Source: Litsea cubeba (Eukaryota > Streptophyta > Magnoliopsida > Laurales > Lauraceae). From it: 64,000 nt of DNA. Positions 43,481 through 54,400 of the stretch are shown piece after piece (position 1 is the first letter of the stretch; each line of letters begins with the position of its first letter). The notes under the pieces were generated by a model. That model had not been told where the DNA came from and did not search any database. It was given only the letters and a program-made list of their open reading frames with translations. The DNA lies in assembly GCA_012931725.1 (NCBI GenBank), contig CM022951.1, forward strand, positions 23,554,144 through 23,618,143. The letters are read 5' to 3'. Both the position numbers and the translations under genes were made by a program.

Positions 43481-44087
43481 GCTATGGTGTTAAAAGGTAG
43501 AACACTGCCCAAAAGGAGTAATCAATCAGACTCAAGGATGAAAATAGCGGTAACAGCTGGCGTAGCGGCCCGCCGCCAAACCGCTACGAAGCGGGCGATA
43601 TGTAGCGTAGCGATGTGTAGCGGTGCGATTTGAAAAAATTGCCCAAAAAATCTGAAAAAATTTCAGAAAATCTAGAAAATTGTAAAATGAAAGAATATGT
43701 GGTTCTTTTGCAAAAGTAAGTAAGAAAAGTGGTGTAGCGGTGCCCTCAATATATGAAGTACTGTATCGCTGTATAAATAGAAAATATTAGTAATGATTTG
43801 TTTTTTCACATGTATTCATGTTTCTTAGTCATAGTAATTTAGAAAGTAATGGAAAGCTCATAAAAAAAAAATTGAACATGAAATAAAGGCATAAGACTTA
43901 AGAGTTAGGTCATTACTCATTACTCATTAGTGAACATTGAACAATCAAATATCAATACTTCAACATTCAAGGTTCAAATTCAATCAAGTGAATGAACTAT
44001 GAAGTGATCAACAATCAACATTCAACACCAATTTAGAAATGACAGAGTAGAGAGTTAGTGAAGGAAATAGGATTAGGAATACCTTAA

Positions 44088-47000
44088 TCACCACCAAAAG
44101 GAATGTCTACCAAGATTCAAGGCGCCATGGTTATCCTCATCCTCATCAGTGTTTTCATTTCTATTGGCACTATATTGAATTTGATATTGATGAGCATTGG
44201 CATCCACAAATCCAAAGAAGGCAGCCGGATCATCATAGGAAATTGGAGGAGGTGGAGGTGGATATCTACCATATTGCGTTTCACTATAGTCACCATATGA
44301 GTGGGACCCTGAAGTTGAAGACTGTTCTTGTTCTTGTACTTGACCATATGTAAAATAATGTGAGGGTCCTTGTCCACTGTAACTAGGGTTCCACGAATCA
44401 GTCCATGATGCCGCTTGTTGCCCTCCGACATCTCCACCCATATTTCCTTGCTCATTACCACCTCCAACCCTAGGTGGTGAGTCTCTTCGGCGCCGTTGAT
44501 AACCACGGCTTGGATCAAATCTTCCCGATGGAGGTAACTCCTGTATTCCCTCTACAGGAACGACATCATCTTCATCATGTTGGTAGGATTCACTATACCA
44601 CATGTCCCACTGTCTCCTCCTACATCTCCTCCACCATGGCTACTCGAAGAGACGGTGATGGAACTAGCTTTCTCAGAAGATTCAATATGAGCAGGTTCTT
44701 TCCCACTCCTCCTAATCCTACTGGACATGGTACTAGTACCTTCTCCTTGAGGTGGCTGACCTTCTGCAGGTGCCTTACCCATATCTTCATCTATCAACTC
44801 TTGAATCGTTTTTTGAAACCCCGGATCTAAATCTAGCAGTGGATCCTCTATCTCGACTAGCCATGGGAGTAAGGGATCGTCATCTCTGAATATGTTATCC
44901 AAATTAATAGGACAATAAGCAGGATCATCCCTTGCTTTTCTCTCCCTAGTTTTGTTTCTCAATTTCAAATTGTAATGACAGTATACAAGCTTGTTGAGTT
45001 TCTATATGGTAAGCCGATTCCTGGCCTTCGTGTGGATCAAAGAGAACGTGCTCCAATTTATCTCATAGTTGGAAAATGTTGTAGTTTAACTAAGGATGCA
45101 AACAGCCGCTCTCCTTAGATGTGGAGCACTCTCTCCATAATTCATCCACCAATCAGCTGAAATGCAAAAAATAAATAAAAAATTAGATATTCGTAACCCT
45201 CAAGTCCTTCTAATCAATTAAGATAAATAGATCAAGACTATTGGGTGGGGTCTTTTGTTCATAGTCATACCGGGTGGGATCCTTCCAATCGATCTTATCA
45301 CAAGAGGGTCAGCAAAGGTTCATTTCCTTTGTGTATACATAGATATCTACAATGTGAAAATTAGAAATAAGTCAGTAAACCCCTACAGCATGTAGGGCAA
45401 TTGGCACTTGGCACTTGGCGGCATAATTAAATTCTCTTAAGTAACCACCCACTCACCTCTTGTATGGCATCAACTTGATCATATGGGCTTGACAATCTCT
45501 TCAATAACTCTCGTAATCCTACCCGCAATTCCGTATCTATTGCTTCGGTGTGTAGTTCGGCATTGCGGTAATAGAATTTGAGATTCAAAAATAACCTACA
45601 TTAAAAATATGTGGAATGTACTGTGAGCAAACAATATAATAAATACATTAGTTGGGAAAACAAAAGGGTATCAAAGATATATATATTAATTACCTGCAGC
45701 ATGCAATGGATGGTGCAACTGATCGTTCCAACGGGCATTAATAATGTCTATATATTTCTGGTGATATCTAACATTTTCCATAATGGCGCGCTTTGCCCAA
45801 TCCATTGCTTCATATATAAAGCCCATTGTCGGCTTTTCATCACCATCTACAAGACGCAATACTTTAACTAAAGGCTCAAAAACCTTTAATACTTTCCTCA
45901 CTTTCTTCCAAAATTTATTGTCCCTCATCAGGGTCCGGACTTCAAACTCCGGACCATGAGTTGCATTGCCCCATTTCGAACGAAGCCATTATTCTGATGC
46001 AAACATCTGAATTAGCTCCGTTCTAAACCTTACAAGGCTTTCCATAGCCAGAAAATGGGTTGCAAACCTAGTTAAACCTGGACGCAACAAGGCATGGTTA
46101 TTTGTGTGTCTTTTCATCAAGCTTAACACCCATGAATGATCATATATAAATCTTGTAATTCCTCTACATGCCTTGATCAATGAAGCCACTTTTGTCTTCC
46201 TTCCAATCTCTTCCAAGATGAGATCTACGCATTGTGCTGCACATGGGGTCCAGAATAATTGGGTCCTCTTCTCCATTAACTTTAATCCTATTGCCTTGAA
46301 ATTGACGCCATTATCTGTAACAATCTGTACAATATGCTCCCCTACCAAACTCTCTACAATTTTATCCATAAGAGAGTATATATATACGGTTGTCCGTTTA
46401 TATTCAGTTGCATCAACGGACTTCACAAAGACGGTCCCAGCGACTGAATACTCCAAAAAGTTTATTAATTGTGTTTGGGTGCCACTGGTCCACCCGTCAC
46501 ACATGATGGTAACACCATTCTGTTGCCACATGGGCCTAAACTTTTTCACCCAATCTTTTATTTCTCTATATTCTTCTTCAAGGTATTTAGTGCCCACATC
46601 ATATACGGAGGGCGCCTGTATACCCCACCCAGCTTCGGCGGCAACATCAAGAATAGTCTGAAAATATGGGGAATCTATTGCTGTAGGTGGTATGTTCTTG
46701 TGAATTAGCCATTTTGCCGTAGCTTTGGCTAACCTATCTCTTGCAGCCTTCATTACCCCTTTCACAACACTCGATATTTTTGGTTGTTTAGCTCCCTCTT
46801 TTCTATGTGCTAGAGGATCAACAAGGGGAGTAACTGCTCTTCTAGTAGAGAGAATTTCTACATCAACATCCCGTTCCCGGGTGCTAAATGCCCTATGCAT
46901 GGCCCCTCCAATGCCCTTGTCCTTGCTTGGCACAGTAGATGACGAGCCCCATGCATCATAAAATTTGCTTCCAGCAAATGCACGACGTTCATTTTCTTCA

Positions 47001-47372
47001 TGTTGACTCATGATGGACTCTCAGCGTGCAGCCTCCATCTGTGCATCTTCCTCCTCATCAAAGTATTCATCCCCAAATACATCATAACGGGCATCATCAA
47101 TATCTTGCCGCCTATTTTCTTTTATCTATACTTTTCTATCTTTGTTTTGGCCAACCAAAGCTTTCATTTATTTCCTGACTTCCCTTGGTACTTCGGTACA
47201 GCCAGCAACATTGTCAGAAATGTGGCTTAAGTGGTGCTTGAATCTTGTAATGCCCCTCATTGGTCTCTTTCCCACAAAACTTGCATTTGATTTTCAACCT
47301 GTTATTCTCAACTGTGAACTGTCTCACTAAAGCTCCATGCGGGATCAATATCACGGATTCACGAGGCATTTT
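44088..47372 (-). pseudogene. hAT transposase (BED finger, DUF659, dimerisation) of element A
   Basis: Read on the minus strand. A BED-type finger starts at 47372 (MPRESVILIPHGALVRQF, IKCKFCGKETNEGHYKI) and continues after a frame change. The DUF659 catalytic region is in the 340-codon frame 47011-45989 (IMCDGWTSGTQTQLINFLEY, IVQIVTDNGVNFKAIG, FWTPCAAQCVDLILEEIG). One in-frame TAA at about 45986 separates it from 45928-45686 (NKFWKKVRKVLKVFEPLVKV). The hAT dimerisation motif NWSTFSLIHTKARNRL lies near 45030, followed by an acidic, Gly/Gln/Tyr-rich tail ending at 44088 (frames 44968-44552 and 44603-44088, joined by a probable intron or frameshift). It may be a spliced gene; the nonsense codon suggests it is dead. 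Confidence 0.85.
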
Positions 47373-47609
47373 AACTTATCAATAGATGACTGAATACCTC
47401 GCTATAAATAATTAAATATGAACAAGTAGTATGTTAAAAATTAAAAAAACAAAGAAACATGTTAGAAGAAACATATATCTAACGCTTAGGAATCATTCTG
47501 TTGACATTTAATTGGTATTTCATTAGTTAAAGTATAATTTTTTTTCAAAAATTTAAAAAATTCGAAAATAAGAAAATAAATTAGAATTAGGAAAAGACAG
47601 ATATGTTGG

Positions 47610-48520
47610 ATTGATCTATGCCAAACATAGATATAACATTTAGGAGCATTTTTCAATACATTTAATTGGCATTCCATTATTAAATATATTTTTTTCCAAA
47701 AAAATAACAAAAATCCGAAATTAAAAAAGTAAAAAAGTAAAAAAAACAAGCAATATATATTGGAATACATAGATCTATCATTTAGAATGCATTTCCAATT
47801 GGTTTCATAGGTTGTCTATGAGTATTCACATTTAAAAAAAAAAAAATCCGAAAATAAAAAATAGAGAAAAATCAATAAACATTCAAAATGTGATGGATTG
47901 ATCTATGAGAAACATAGATCTATCATTTAGAATGCATTTTCAAGTGGTTTCATGGGTTGTCCATGAGTATTCACATTTTTTTTTCCAAAAAATAAATAAA
48001 TCCGAAAAAAAAAATAGAGAGAAATCAATAAAAATTCAAAATGTGATGGATTGATATATGGGAAACATAGATCTATCATTTGGAATGCATTTTCAATTGG
48101 TTTCATGGGTTGTCCATGAGTATTCACATTTTTTTTTTCAAAAAATAAATAAATCCGAAAATAAAAAATAGAGAAAAATCAATAAACGTTCAAAATGTGA
48201 TGGATTGATCTATGGGAAACATAGATCTATCATTTAGAATGCATTTCCAAGTGGTTTCATGGGTTGTCCATGAGTATTCACATTTTTTTTTTCAAAAAAT
48301 AAATAAATCCGAAAATAAAAAATAGAGAAAAATCAATAAACATTCAAAATGTGATGGATTGATCTATGGGAACCATAGATCTATCATTTAGAATGCATTT
48401 CCAAGTGGTTTCATGGGTTGTCCATGAGTAATCAATTTTTTTTTTCAAAAAATAAAACAATTCGGAAAATAAAAAATAGCAAAAATAAAAATAAGTGTGC
48501 ATGATGAAAGGGAAACATGG
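47610..48520. repeat. Tandem repeat array, about 150-bp unit, 5-6 copies, in hAT element A
   Basis: CATAGATCTATCATTTAGAA begins units at 47768, 47913, 48066, 48220 and 48374 (spacing 145, 153, 154, 154), with a more diverged unit near 47624. Each contains GGTTTCATGGGTTGTCCATG and TCAAAATGTGATGGATTGA. It lies between the transposase promoter side and the right terminus. Confidence 0.9.
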
Positions 48521-48833
48521 ATCTCATCATATTACAAGACAAGGAAGCATTTTATAGTACTTAGACTCTTAGAAAGACATGAATAGATGATCTCAAAAGT
48601 TAGAAGACTAGAAAAAAATCCAAAAGAAAAACATACCTAGATGGAATGGAAGCTTGGGCCTTGGATCTTGTAGTTGTTTGTGTTTGATTCCTTCCAATTT
48701 GATGTTACTCACTTGTCTTTTAGTAAAATCTTGAAAATGAGTGGAAAATTTGGAGTTGGGAGGCTTTCACAGCAGTGATGGGGGAGTTACTGTGAGAAAG
48801 AGTAAAAAGGGAATGCTAGGGCCGGCTGGGAAG

Positions 48834-48855
48834 TGTGTGTGTGTGTGTGTGTGTT
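48834..48855. repeat. (GT)n microsatellite
   Basis: This GT dinucleotide run is followed by a G-rich GGGGTGGGG stretch just inside the right subterminal region of element A. Confidence 0.85.
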
Positions 48856-49020
48856 GGTGGGGGGGTGGGGTGGGGTGGCGCTTAAGTGCCCCAGCCGCAA
48901 TGTAGCGGCCGCTACACATATGTATCGGCCGATACGGGTGCGCTACGGTCGAATCGGCTGCTAAATACCCCGTAGCGTGGCGGACTCGGCCGCTACGTCG
49001 ATATTTTCATCCCTGATCAG

Positions 49021-50014
49021 CAAGGATGAAAATAGCGGTAGCGGCGGGCGTAGCGGCCCGCCGCCAAACCGCTACGAAGCGGGCGATACGTAGCGGCGTA
49101 GCGGTGCGATTTGAAAAAATTGCCTAAAAAATCTAAAATTTTTTCAGATTATCCAGAAAATTGTAAAATGAAAGAATATGTGGTTCTTTTGCAAAAGTAA
49201 GTAAGAAAAGGGGGCGTAGCGGTGCCCTCAATATATGAAGTCCTGTATCGCTGTATAAATAGAAAATAATAGTAATGATTAGTTTTTTCACATGTATTCA
49301 TGTTTCTTAGTCATACTTAGAAAGTAATGGAAAGCTCATAAAAAAAAAAAAAACTAGAACATGAAATAAAGGCATAAGACTTAAGAGTTAGGTCATTACT
49401 TATTAATGAACATCGAACAATTAAATATCAATACTTCAACATTCAAGGTTCAAATTCAATGAAGTGAATGAACTATGAAGTTATGAAGTGATCAATAATC
49501 AACATTCAACACCAATTTAAGAATGACAGAGTAGAGAGTTAGTGAAGGAAATAGGAATACCTTAGTCACCAGCACAATGAGGGTTCTTTATAAAATAATT
49601 TAATTAAGACCAATTTGAAATCTAGTAGTAATAGGTAACTATATCTTTACTACTATACAATTTCAAACATAATTAAACAGGTTTAATATCTTATCTAGCA
49701 AGTTATGATAATAATAGACGTCCAAGCACAAAAATGGAAAGACACCAGCAAAAGAGTCTTAGCTATCATGATCAAGTATGATCCTTTTGTCTTCTTGATT
49801 GCCACTTTCTCAAAAACATGCGCTTTGCAGAGGGGTCCTGGGGTATCCCCCGAAAAAAAAAAAAGGGATACGTAGCGGCCTCCACGTACCGTGGCGGCTT
49901 GTGCGGCCGCTACAGGCCGCCACAGATGCGACTGGCCGATATTTCGCCCGTGGCGTGGTGGTATCCCCCGCCACGGACGATATAGCGTGGCGGCCGCTTT
50001 TTTCATCTATGCTG
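49021..50014. mobile_element. hAT element B (0.99 kb), deletion derivative of A, head to tail
   Basis: It starts with the same CAAGGATGAAAATAGCGG end as A and is nearly identical to A's first 560 bp (compare 43533-44095 with 49021-49575). It loses similarity just where A's transposase coding region ends. The right end has the same kind of GC-rich block and the complement CAGCATAGATGAAAAAAGCGG. It is followed by ATCAGACT (50015-50022), the same octamer that flanks A on the left. Non-autonomous. Confidence 0.82.
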
Positions 50015-50322
50015 ATCAGACTAACCTCGTATGGGGGATTGCAACAAGACTATGAGTTCTGGATGAGAAGATGCATATCCATTTCATTAAAGGCTTCATT
50101 TAAAAATACAGACTCATGCAAGACTTCACAATTACAAAACTACATTGACACATATCTACCTGACCCACGACTCTCTCCATGCTAACATGAACTAACATGA
50201 TTGACTTATTCAACACAACAACACTACAAACAGACAGCAACTATACTCCTTGACTTACATCCTACGACTGCAAGAACATTCTAAATGACCTAACTGACAG
50301 GTTCCCTATCAATCCTCCCCCA

Positions 50323-50508
50323 TTATCTGACCCGAACTTTGTCCACAAGGTTCATATCAGGTAACTTCTCTTCCAACCATTTGAATCGCTCCAAAGTAGC
50401 GTCAGCTTCAGCAGTCCCTTGCCATTGAATCAGTACATTGACGTCGGCATCGTTCCCACATTTGACCAGTCTGTGTGCCAGAATTGCCTCGGGATAAGGG
50501 TGCCACAA
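50323..50508 (-). pseudogene. Gypsy integrase C-terminus/chromodomain fragment
   Basis: The minus-strand reading PEAILAHRLVKCGNDADVNV, LIQWQGTAEADATLERFKWL, EEKLPDMNLVDKVRVR is the chromodomain typical of Ty3/gypsy chromoviruses (the usual tryptophan before E is leucine here). It lies next to the polypurine tract and LTR, its normal place. Upstream polymerase domains are absent. Confidence 0.85.
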
Positions 50509-50731
50509 AATAGTTTCTGTGTCTTATATTTAGCTGGTCCAAAACGAATCTCCGTGGCATCAACGAGTTGCTCCTAAGTCGCATCAGGTTGGTAATCAAT
50601 AATACCATCGATACCATTCCATAGCATCTCCCTTCATGTTCAGCGAGGCAATTGTTAGCCATGGTGCCAATGGGACTTGGTGGTAGCTAAAAACTGCTTG
50701 GCTTTGAAGTGCCAGCCATTTGGGTTAAACT

Positions 50732-51035
50732 TAGGGCCTGTTTGGATGTATGGTGAATTGAAGTACGGTGAGGTGAAGCATCAAATCAAAAGAGAATAAA
50801 ATATAAGGTGTTATGATGGTGTTTTGTTTTTAGTTGTTTGGTATGGAATCTTTTTGACTTTTTATATAGAAAAGTGGAGTTTTTTTTTTTTTTAGTGGAG
50901 AAAGGAGGTTGCTTTTTTTACTTTTTTTGAAAAATTGGGAGGGAATTTTGAAATTGTGTACTTTTGATATGACCCAATGTCTTTTCTTGCTGGATAATGG
51001 AGGCTTTACCTCACCTCACCTCACTTCACGACATA
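50732..51035. mobile_element. Tourist-like MITE (copy 3, inverted) inside the gypsy element
   Basis: It begins TTAGGGCCTGTTTGGATG and carries, in reverse orientation, the GTTATGATGGTGTTTTG and GACTTTTTATATAG segments seen in copies 1 and 2. The right end is AGGTGAGG-rich on the complement, mirroring GGTGAGGTGAAGC near the left end. Exact right boundary and target duplication are unclear. Confidence 0.6.
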
Positions 51036-51319
51036 GGGAACTCCAACTTCATAGTTAGAGTCATGATCCCCCCCTCCCCACCCCCCAAAAAAAATAAAAA
51101 AATAAAAAAATCCAGATTCAGAAGGATGAGAATGTCCAGTTGATTCGTCAATGGCTTGCAACTGGTCCAGGCGTTATAGAATCTCAGCCAGCTTCGTGCC
51201 ATGTCACTCAGTCATCTCTTTTAATTCAACTTGAGAGGTTTGTAGGCTGCGCATTCGATCTTCAATCTGGGCTCCATATGTTCCCTCAACCATCTCAGAT
51301 TCCTGTTCTGATACCAAAT

Positions 51320-51729
51320 TGTTATGGTAATTCTCAGATGAAGGATTACGAGGTTATTTTCTCCATCCTCTAGCTATGGTGTTAAAGGTAGAACAATGCT
51401 CAAAAGGAGTAAATCAAACAGAGTAATCTCATATGGGAGATTGCAACAAGACGATAAGTTCTGGATAAGAAGATGCATATTCATTTCATTAAAGACTTCA
51501 TTATAAATACAGACTCATGCAAGACTTCACAGTTACAAAATTACCTTGACACGTCTCCTAAGATAAACTACCTGACGCACTGCATCACTCTGTCCATGCT
51601 AACATGAACTAACATGATTGACTTATTCAAAACAAATAACACTACAAAAGGACAGCAAATATATTCCCTGACTTACATCCTACCACTGCAAGAACATGCT
51701 AAATGACGTTATAGATAGGTTCCCTATCA
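51320..51729 (-). repeat. Uninterrupted LTR of the gypsy element
   Basis: This 410-bp LTR serves as the template that reveals the insertions in its partner at 43210-50311. Shared phrases include GAGTTCTGGAT-type, CATGCAAGACTTCACA and CATGAACTAACATGATTGAC. Confidence 0.88.
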
Positions 51730-51734
51730 GTTTG

Positions 51735-53395
51735 GGGATGTTGGTTGTTGTTGGTGATGAACAGTGTTCGATTGAGCTTGGTTGGTGAATTTTGGTAAGT
51801 TTGGGATTATGGAGGTTTTAGGGTTTTGGATTTGGTTGAATTAGAGTTCGGTATGGTGGGGAATTGGGGACAGCGAAGATGAAGGGTTTGGGTGTGTGAG
51901 GAGGGCTTCAGTATTGGATTATGGAACAGATTGATGACGAGCGAGAGATAAAATCTGGAAAAGACGTTGGTCTTCCTGGCAATTGCAGGACTTTGTCTTT
52001 GATACCAAATGATGCAGACCCGGATCCTCCATCGAAAATCGATGAATCTCCAATGGGATGATTGAATCCAAGGATGGATTCTGAAACTAGAACACTTCTC
52101 ACAGAAATGGAAAACCCATATTGCAAGAGAGAACTCAGAGAAAATCCTTGATTGATTGAAATAAGCATGTAAAAATTACAATGAGGCTGGTCCTTCTATA
52201 TATATGATTGTTTCCTAAAATTGAGATTCTTATAGCAGCTCTCGGTCACATGTTAGGGATTGACCAGTGGTCAATGGTTTGGCCCAGTTGACTGGGCATC
52301 GGTCTGGATTGAGTCATTTTAGATGCATTGACTACTCCCAATGAGCATGAGTTTTCACAACCCACCTGAGAGATCTTACATATAGGGCCCTAAATTTTCA
52401 CCTTATCTCAAAAAGGTCCCACAGGTCCACTGTGATTGTGTTTTCTTTTTTTATATTAACCCCTCCCTTGACTCATTGTCAATTGAAGGAAAAATAATAT
52501 AAATTGAGACCCATCAATTTTTATTTTTTGACCAATTATCCTTATAAGAATCTCAAATATTTTTCACTTTGAGATAAAAGATATTTTTTGCCCCTTAAAA
52601 TTTGAGCATAAAAACTCAAGGCTAGGATCATTTGAATATTCCTAATTCACATCTAATTCCTTTCAATTGATATACTACCTTAGTTCTTTATACATTTAGG
52701 TGGGGGCCTCATTTTCAGTAACTCGAGTTAAATGAACTTTGTAAGCTTAAATAAAAGTCATTTATGTCATTATCCATAAAAATTATAGTATTTATATGCT
52801 CCTTTATTCCTTTTTTTTTTTTTAATCTTTTTTGTCTTTGACCAATTTATCTTTAAGAAAATGACTTTCTCCCTTAAGTTAAAAGATATATGTTACACCG
52901 TCATCAACTCAGTGCTCAACAACACTGACCATCACATATTTGGATTGGATACTTGTAAATAGCTCATTTTTTTTATATTTTTACTAGTTTTCTATTTTTT
53001 TCTAGATTGTAAAAGAATTTTTCGACACTTTATAGGATTGGCACGGCCGTACCAGTCCGGAATAGGCGGCACAGACTCATCCCGGTCTTGACTGAGACAA
53101 AGACCGGCATCAGAACTAAAAACCATGGGCTATGCCCTTTCCCACAACGGGCCAAAAATAATTCCAATTGGGCAGTGTTGCCTGAGGTTTTCTAGAAAAA
53201 AAAAGAAAAATTGGACGATCAATGATACTTGACCTTTTTCATTGAAATCTTCTGTGTTTCCTTAAAATATTTTTCTGATTGACTGGTTACCAAACTAAGA
53301 AAAAAAGGGATTGCCCTATGCTGTTATATTTGGACTCCCCTTAAAGTATGGCCTGCTTGAATTTGTTTCAGATTTTATATTTATTCCTTGTAGTG
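51735..53395. other. Intergenic; possible solo-LTR edge near 52008
   Basis: TTTGATACCAAATGATGCAGACC near 52000 reads on the minus strand as an LTR end ...TGCATCA followed by the Met-tRNA primer site TGGTATCAAAG. A fragment of another LTR element may therefore extend right of 52008. The rest is AT-rich with no gene. Confidence 0.4.
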
Positions 53396-53400
53396 TAGCC

Positions 53401-53410
53401 TATTTATATA
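53401..53410 (+). promoter_or_regulatory. Possible TATA box of the DIR17-like gene
   Basis: TATTTATATA lies about 30-35 bp before a C/T-rich stretch (GCACTCTCTTCTCTCTTTTG). If this is the promoter, the first ATG of the transcript would be at 53495, in frame with the protein. Confidence 0.4.
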
Positions 53411-53524
53411 GATGCTCAAACCAACCTTAGTAATTGCACTCTCTTCTCTCTTTTGAACCAAGATCAGTCATATACTTTGCATACTTAATTAAAAATGTGT
53501 TCTTTCCCAGGGATTTATGTGGTG

Positions 53525-54103
53525 ATGATGATGGAAGGGACCCATCAAAAGCAGGAACCACAGTCTTCATCACCGTGCGTTTATGAGATACCTGGGGAGC
53601 CAGCTACTGTTATTGATGGGGTGCCCGATATATCTCCAGCCGGCAATGCTTTCATTCCCATGGACACTGCTGGTGAGTCAGAATCGAAACATAGTCCTTG
53701 CTTAGGTGAGTGGTTGGTGGGCAGGGAAGTTGGGAAGATGTTTGGAGATCAGTATTATTCTGGGAAAGTGGCTAACTTTGACCAAGAAATGAATTGGTAT
53801 AGAGTAGAGTACGAAGATGGTGACTTTGAAGATCTTGAGTGGTGTGAGTTAAAGGAAGTACTATTGCCACTCGATGTTGCAATCTCATTGAAAGCATTGG
53901 CTTTGAAAATCTTTAAGTGTGAGGAGAAATCTGTTTGCGTGTATGGAGAAAACACAGTTGGATTGAGAAAAACTGGTACAAAAATCTTAACAAATAAGAG
54001 GAAGATGGGGGAGGAGAATCATAAAGCTTTGGTAACTAAGTCTGAATGTAGTTGGCAGGTAAAAGAAATTCAGATTATCAAAGGACTACTCAGGAAAAGA
54101 TAA
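53525..54103 (+). CDS. DIR17-like protein with PTM/DIR17-type Tudor domain
   Basis: The frame starts with three methionines (53525-53533), then EGTHQKQEPQSSSPCVYEIP and GEPATVIDGVPDISP. The Tudor-like domain spans about residues 61-120: GEWLVGREVGKMFGDQYYSG, VANFDQEMNWYRVEYEDGDF, EDLEWCELKEVLLPLDVAIS. These match plant proteins annotated dirigent protein 17-like, which have this Tudor fold rather than a dirigent barrel; related domains bind histone tails, but function here is inferred. Upstream, TTCTTTCCCAG at 53501-53511 may be an acceptor, or ATG 53495 the start. The frame runs into a tandem repeat and stops after 192 codons; the true end is probably spliced or lost. Confidence 0.8.
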   Translation: MMMEGTHQKQEPQSSSPCVYEIPGEPATVIDGVPDISPAGNAFIPMDTAGESESKHSPCLGEWLVGREVGKMFGDQYYSGKVANFDQEMNWYRVEYEDGDFEDLEWCELKEVLLPLDVAISLKALALKIFKCEEKSVCVYGENTVGLRKTGTKILTNKRKMGEENHKALVTKSECSWQVKEIQIIKGLLRKR

Positions 54104-54400
54104 ATCAGCCAAAGGAAATTAAAGCTTTGGTAACAAAGTCAGAATGTAGTTGGCAGGTAAAAGAAAATGCAGATTATCAAAGGATTGCCCAGGAAAAGAT
54201 AAATTGGCCAAAGGGAAATAAAGATTTGGAAACAAAGTCAGAATGTAGTTGGCTGGTGACATATAATGGGACTGCTCAGGTAAAGATAAATAGACCAGAG
54301 GAAAATAAAGCTTTGGTAACAAAGTCAGAATGTAGTTGGCAGGTAAAAAAAATGCAGATTATGAAAAGACTGCTCAGGGAAAGATAAATAGACCAAAGGA
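54010..54400 (+). repeat. Four tandem copies of a roughly 96-bp unit in the DIR17-like tail
   Basis: Units contain AAAGCTTTGGTAAC(A/T)AAGTC, GAATGTAGTTGGCAGGTAAA and a lysine-rich stretch, at about 54031, 54121, 54220 and 54309. They encode KALVTKSECSWQVKE-type repeats. Copies 1 and 4 are one base short next to the A-run, so the reading shifts frame there (stop at 54103; the shifted frame runs 54052-54387). Copies 1, 2 and 4 include TGGCAG|GTAAAA, a good splice donor. Confidence 0.88.

Larger units (their letters stand above)
43533..49015 (-). mobile_element. hAT element A (5.48 kb) with DUF659 transposase
   Basis: The left end CAAGGATGAAAATAGCGG and the right end (complement CAGGGATGAAAATATCG) are inverted repeats. 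Left flank is ATCAGACT (43525-43532); right flank is ATCAG (49016-49020), followed directly by element B. Subterminal blocks repeat GTAGCGG, GCCGCTACA and CGGGCG motifs, very unlike the AT-rich interior. The transposase is on the minus strand (47372 to 44088). A 150-bp tandem repeat array lies between it and the right end. Confidence 0.88.
43210..51729 (-). mobile_element. Ty3/gypsy chromovirus derivative, internally deleted and host to nested insertions
   Basis: The right LTR is 51320-51729 (410 bp, TGTTATGG...CCCTATCA on the plus strand). The left LTR spans 43210-50311 but is split by a TRIM (43261-43480) and two hAT elements (43533-50014). Flanking pentamers are GTTGG and GTTTG (4 of 5). 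Orientation is minus: primer-binding site TGGTATCAGAAC follows the right LTR and a purine tract ATGGGGGAGGAT precedes the left one. The interior is only about 1.0 kb and encodes just an integrase C-terminus/chromodomain, plus a MITE. It cannot move on its own. Confidence 0.85.

Noticed and set aside
46173..46661. 162-codon plus-strand frame
   Set aside because: Antisense shadow of the DUF659 transposase.
53672..53705. GTGAGT donors inside the DIR17-like exon
   Set aside because: Using them would remove the conserved Tudor domain; kept only as cryptic sites.
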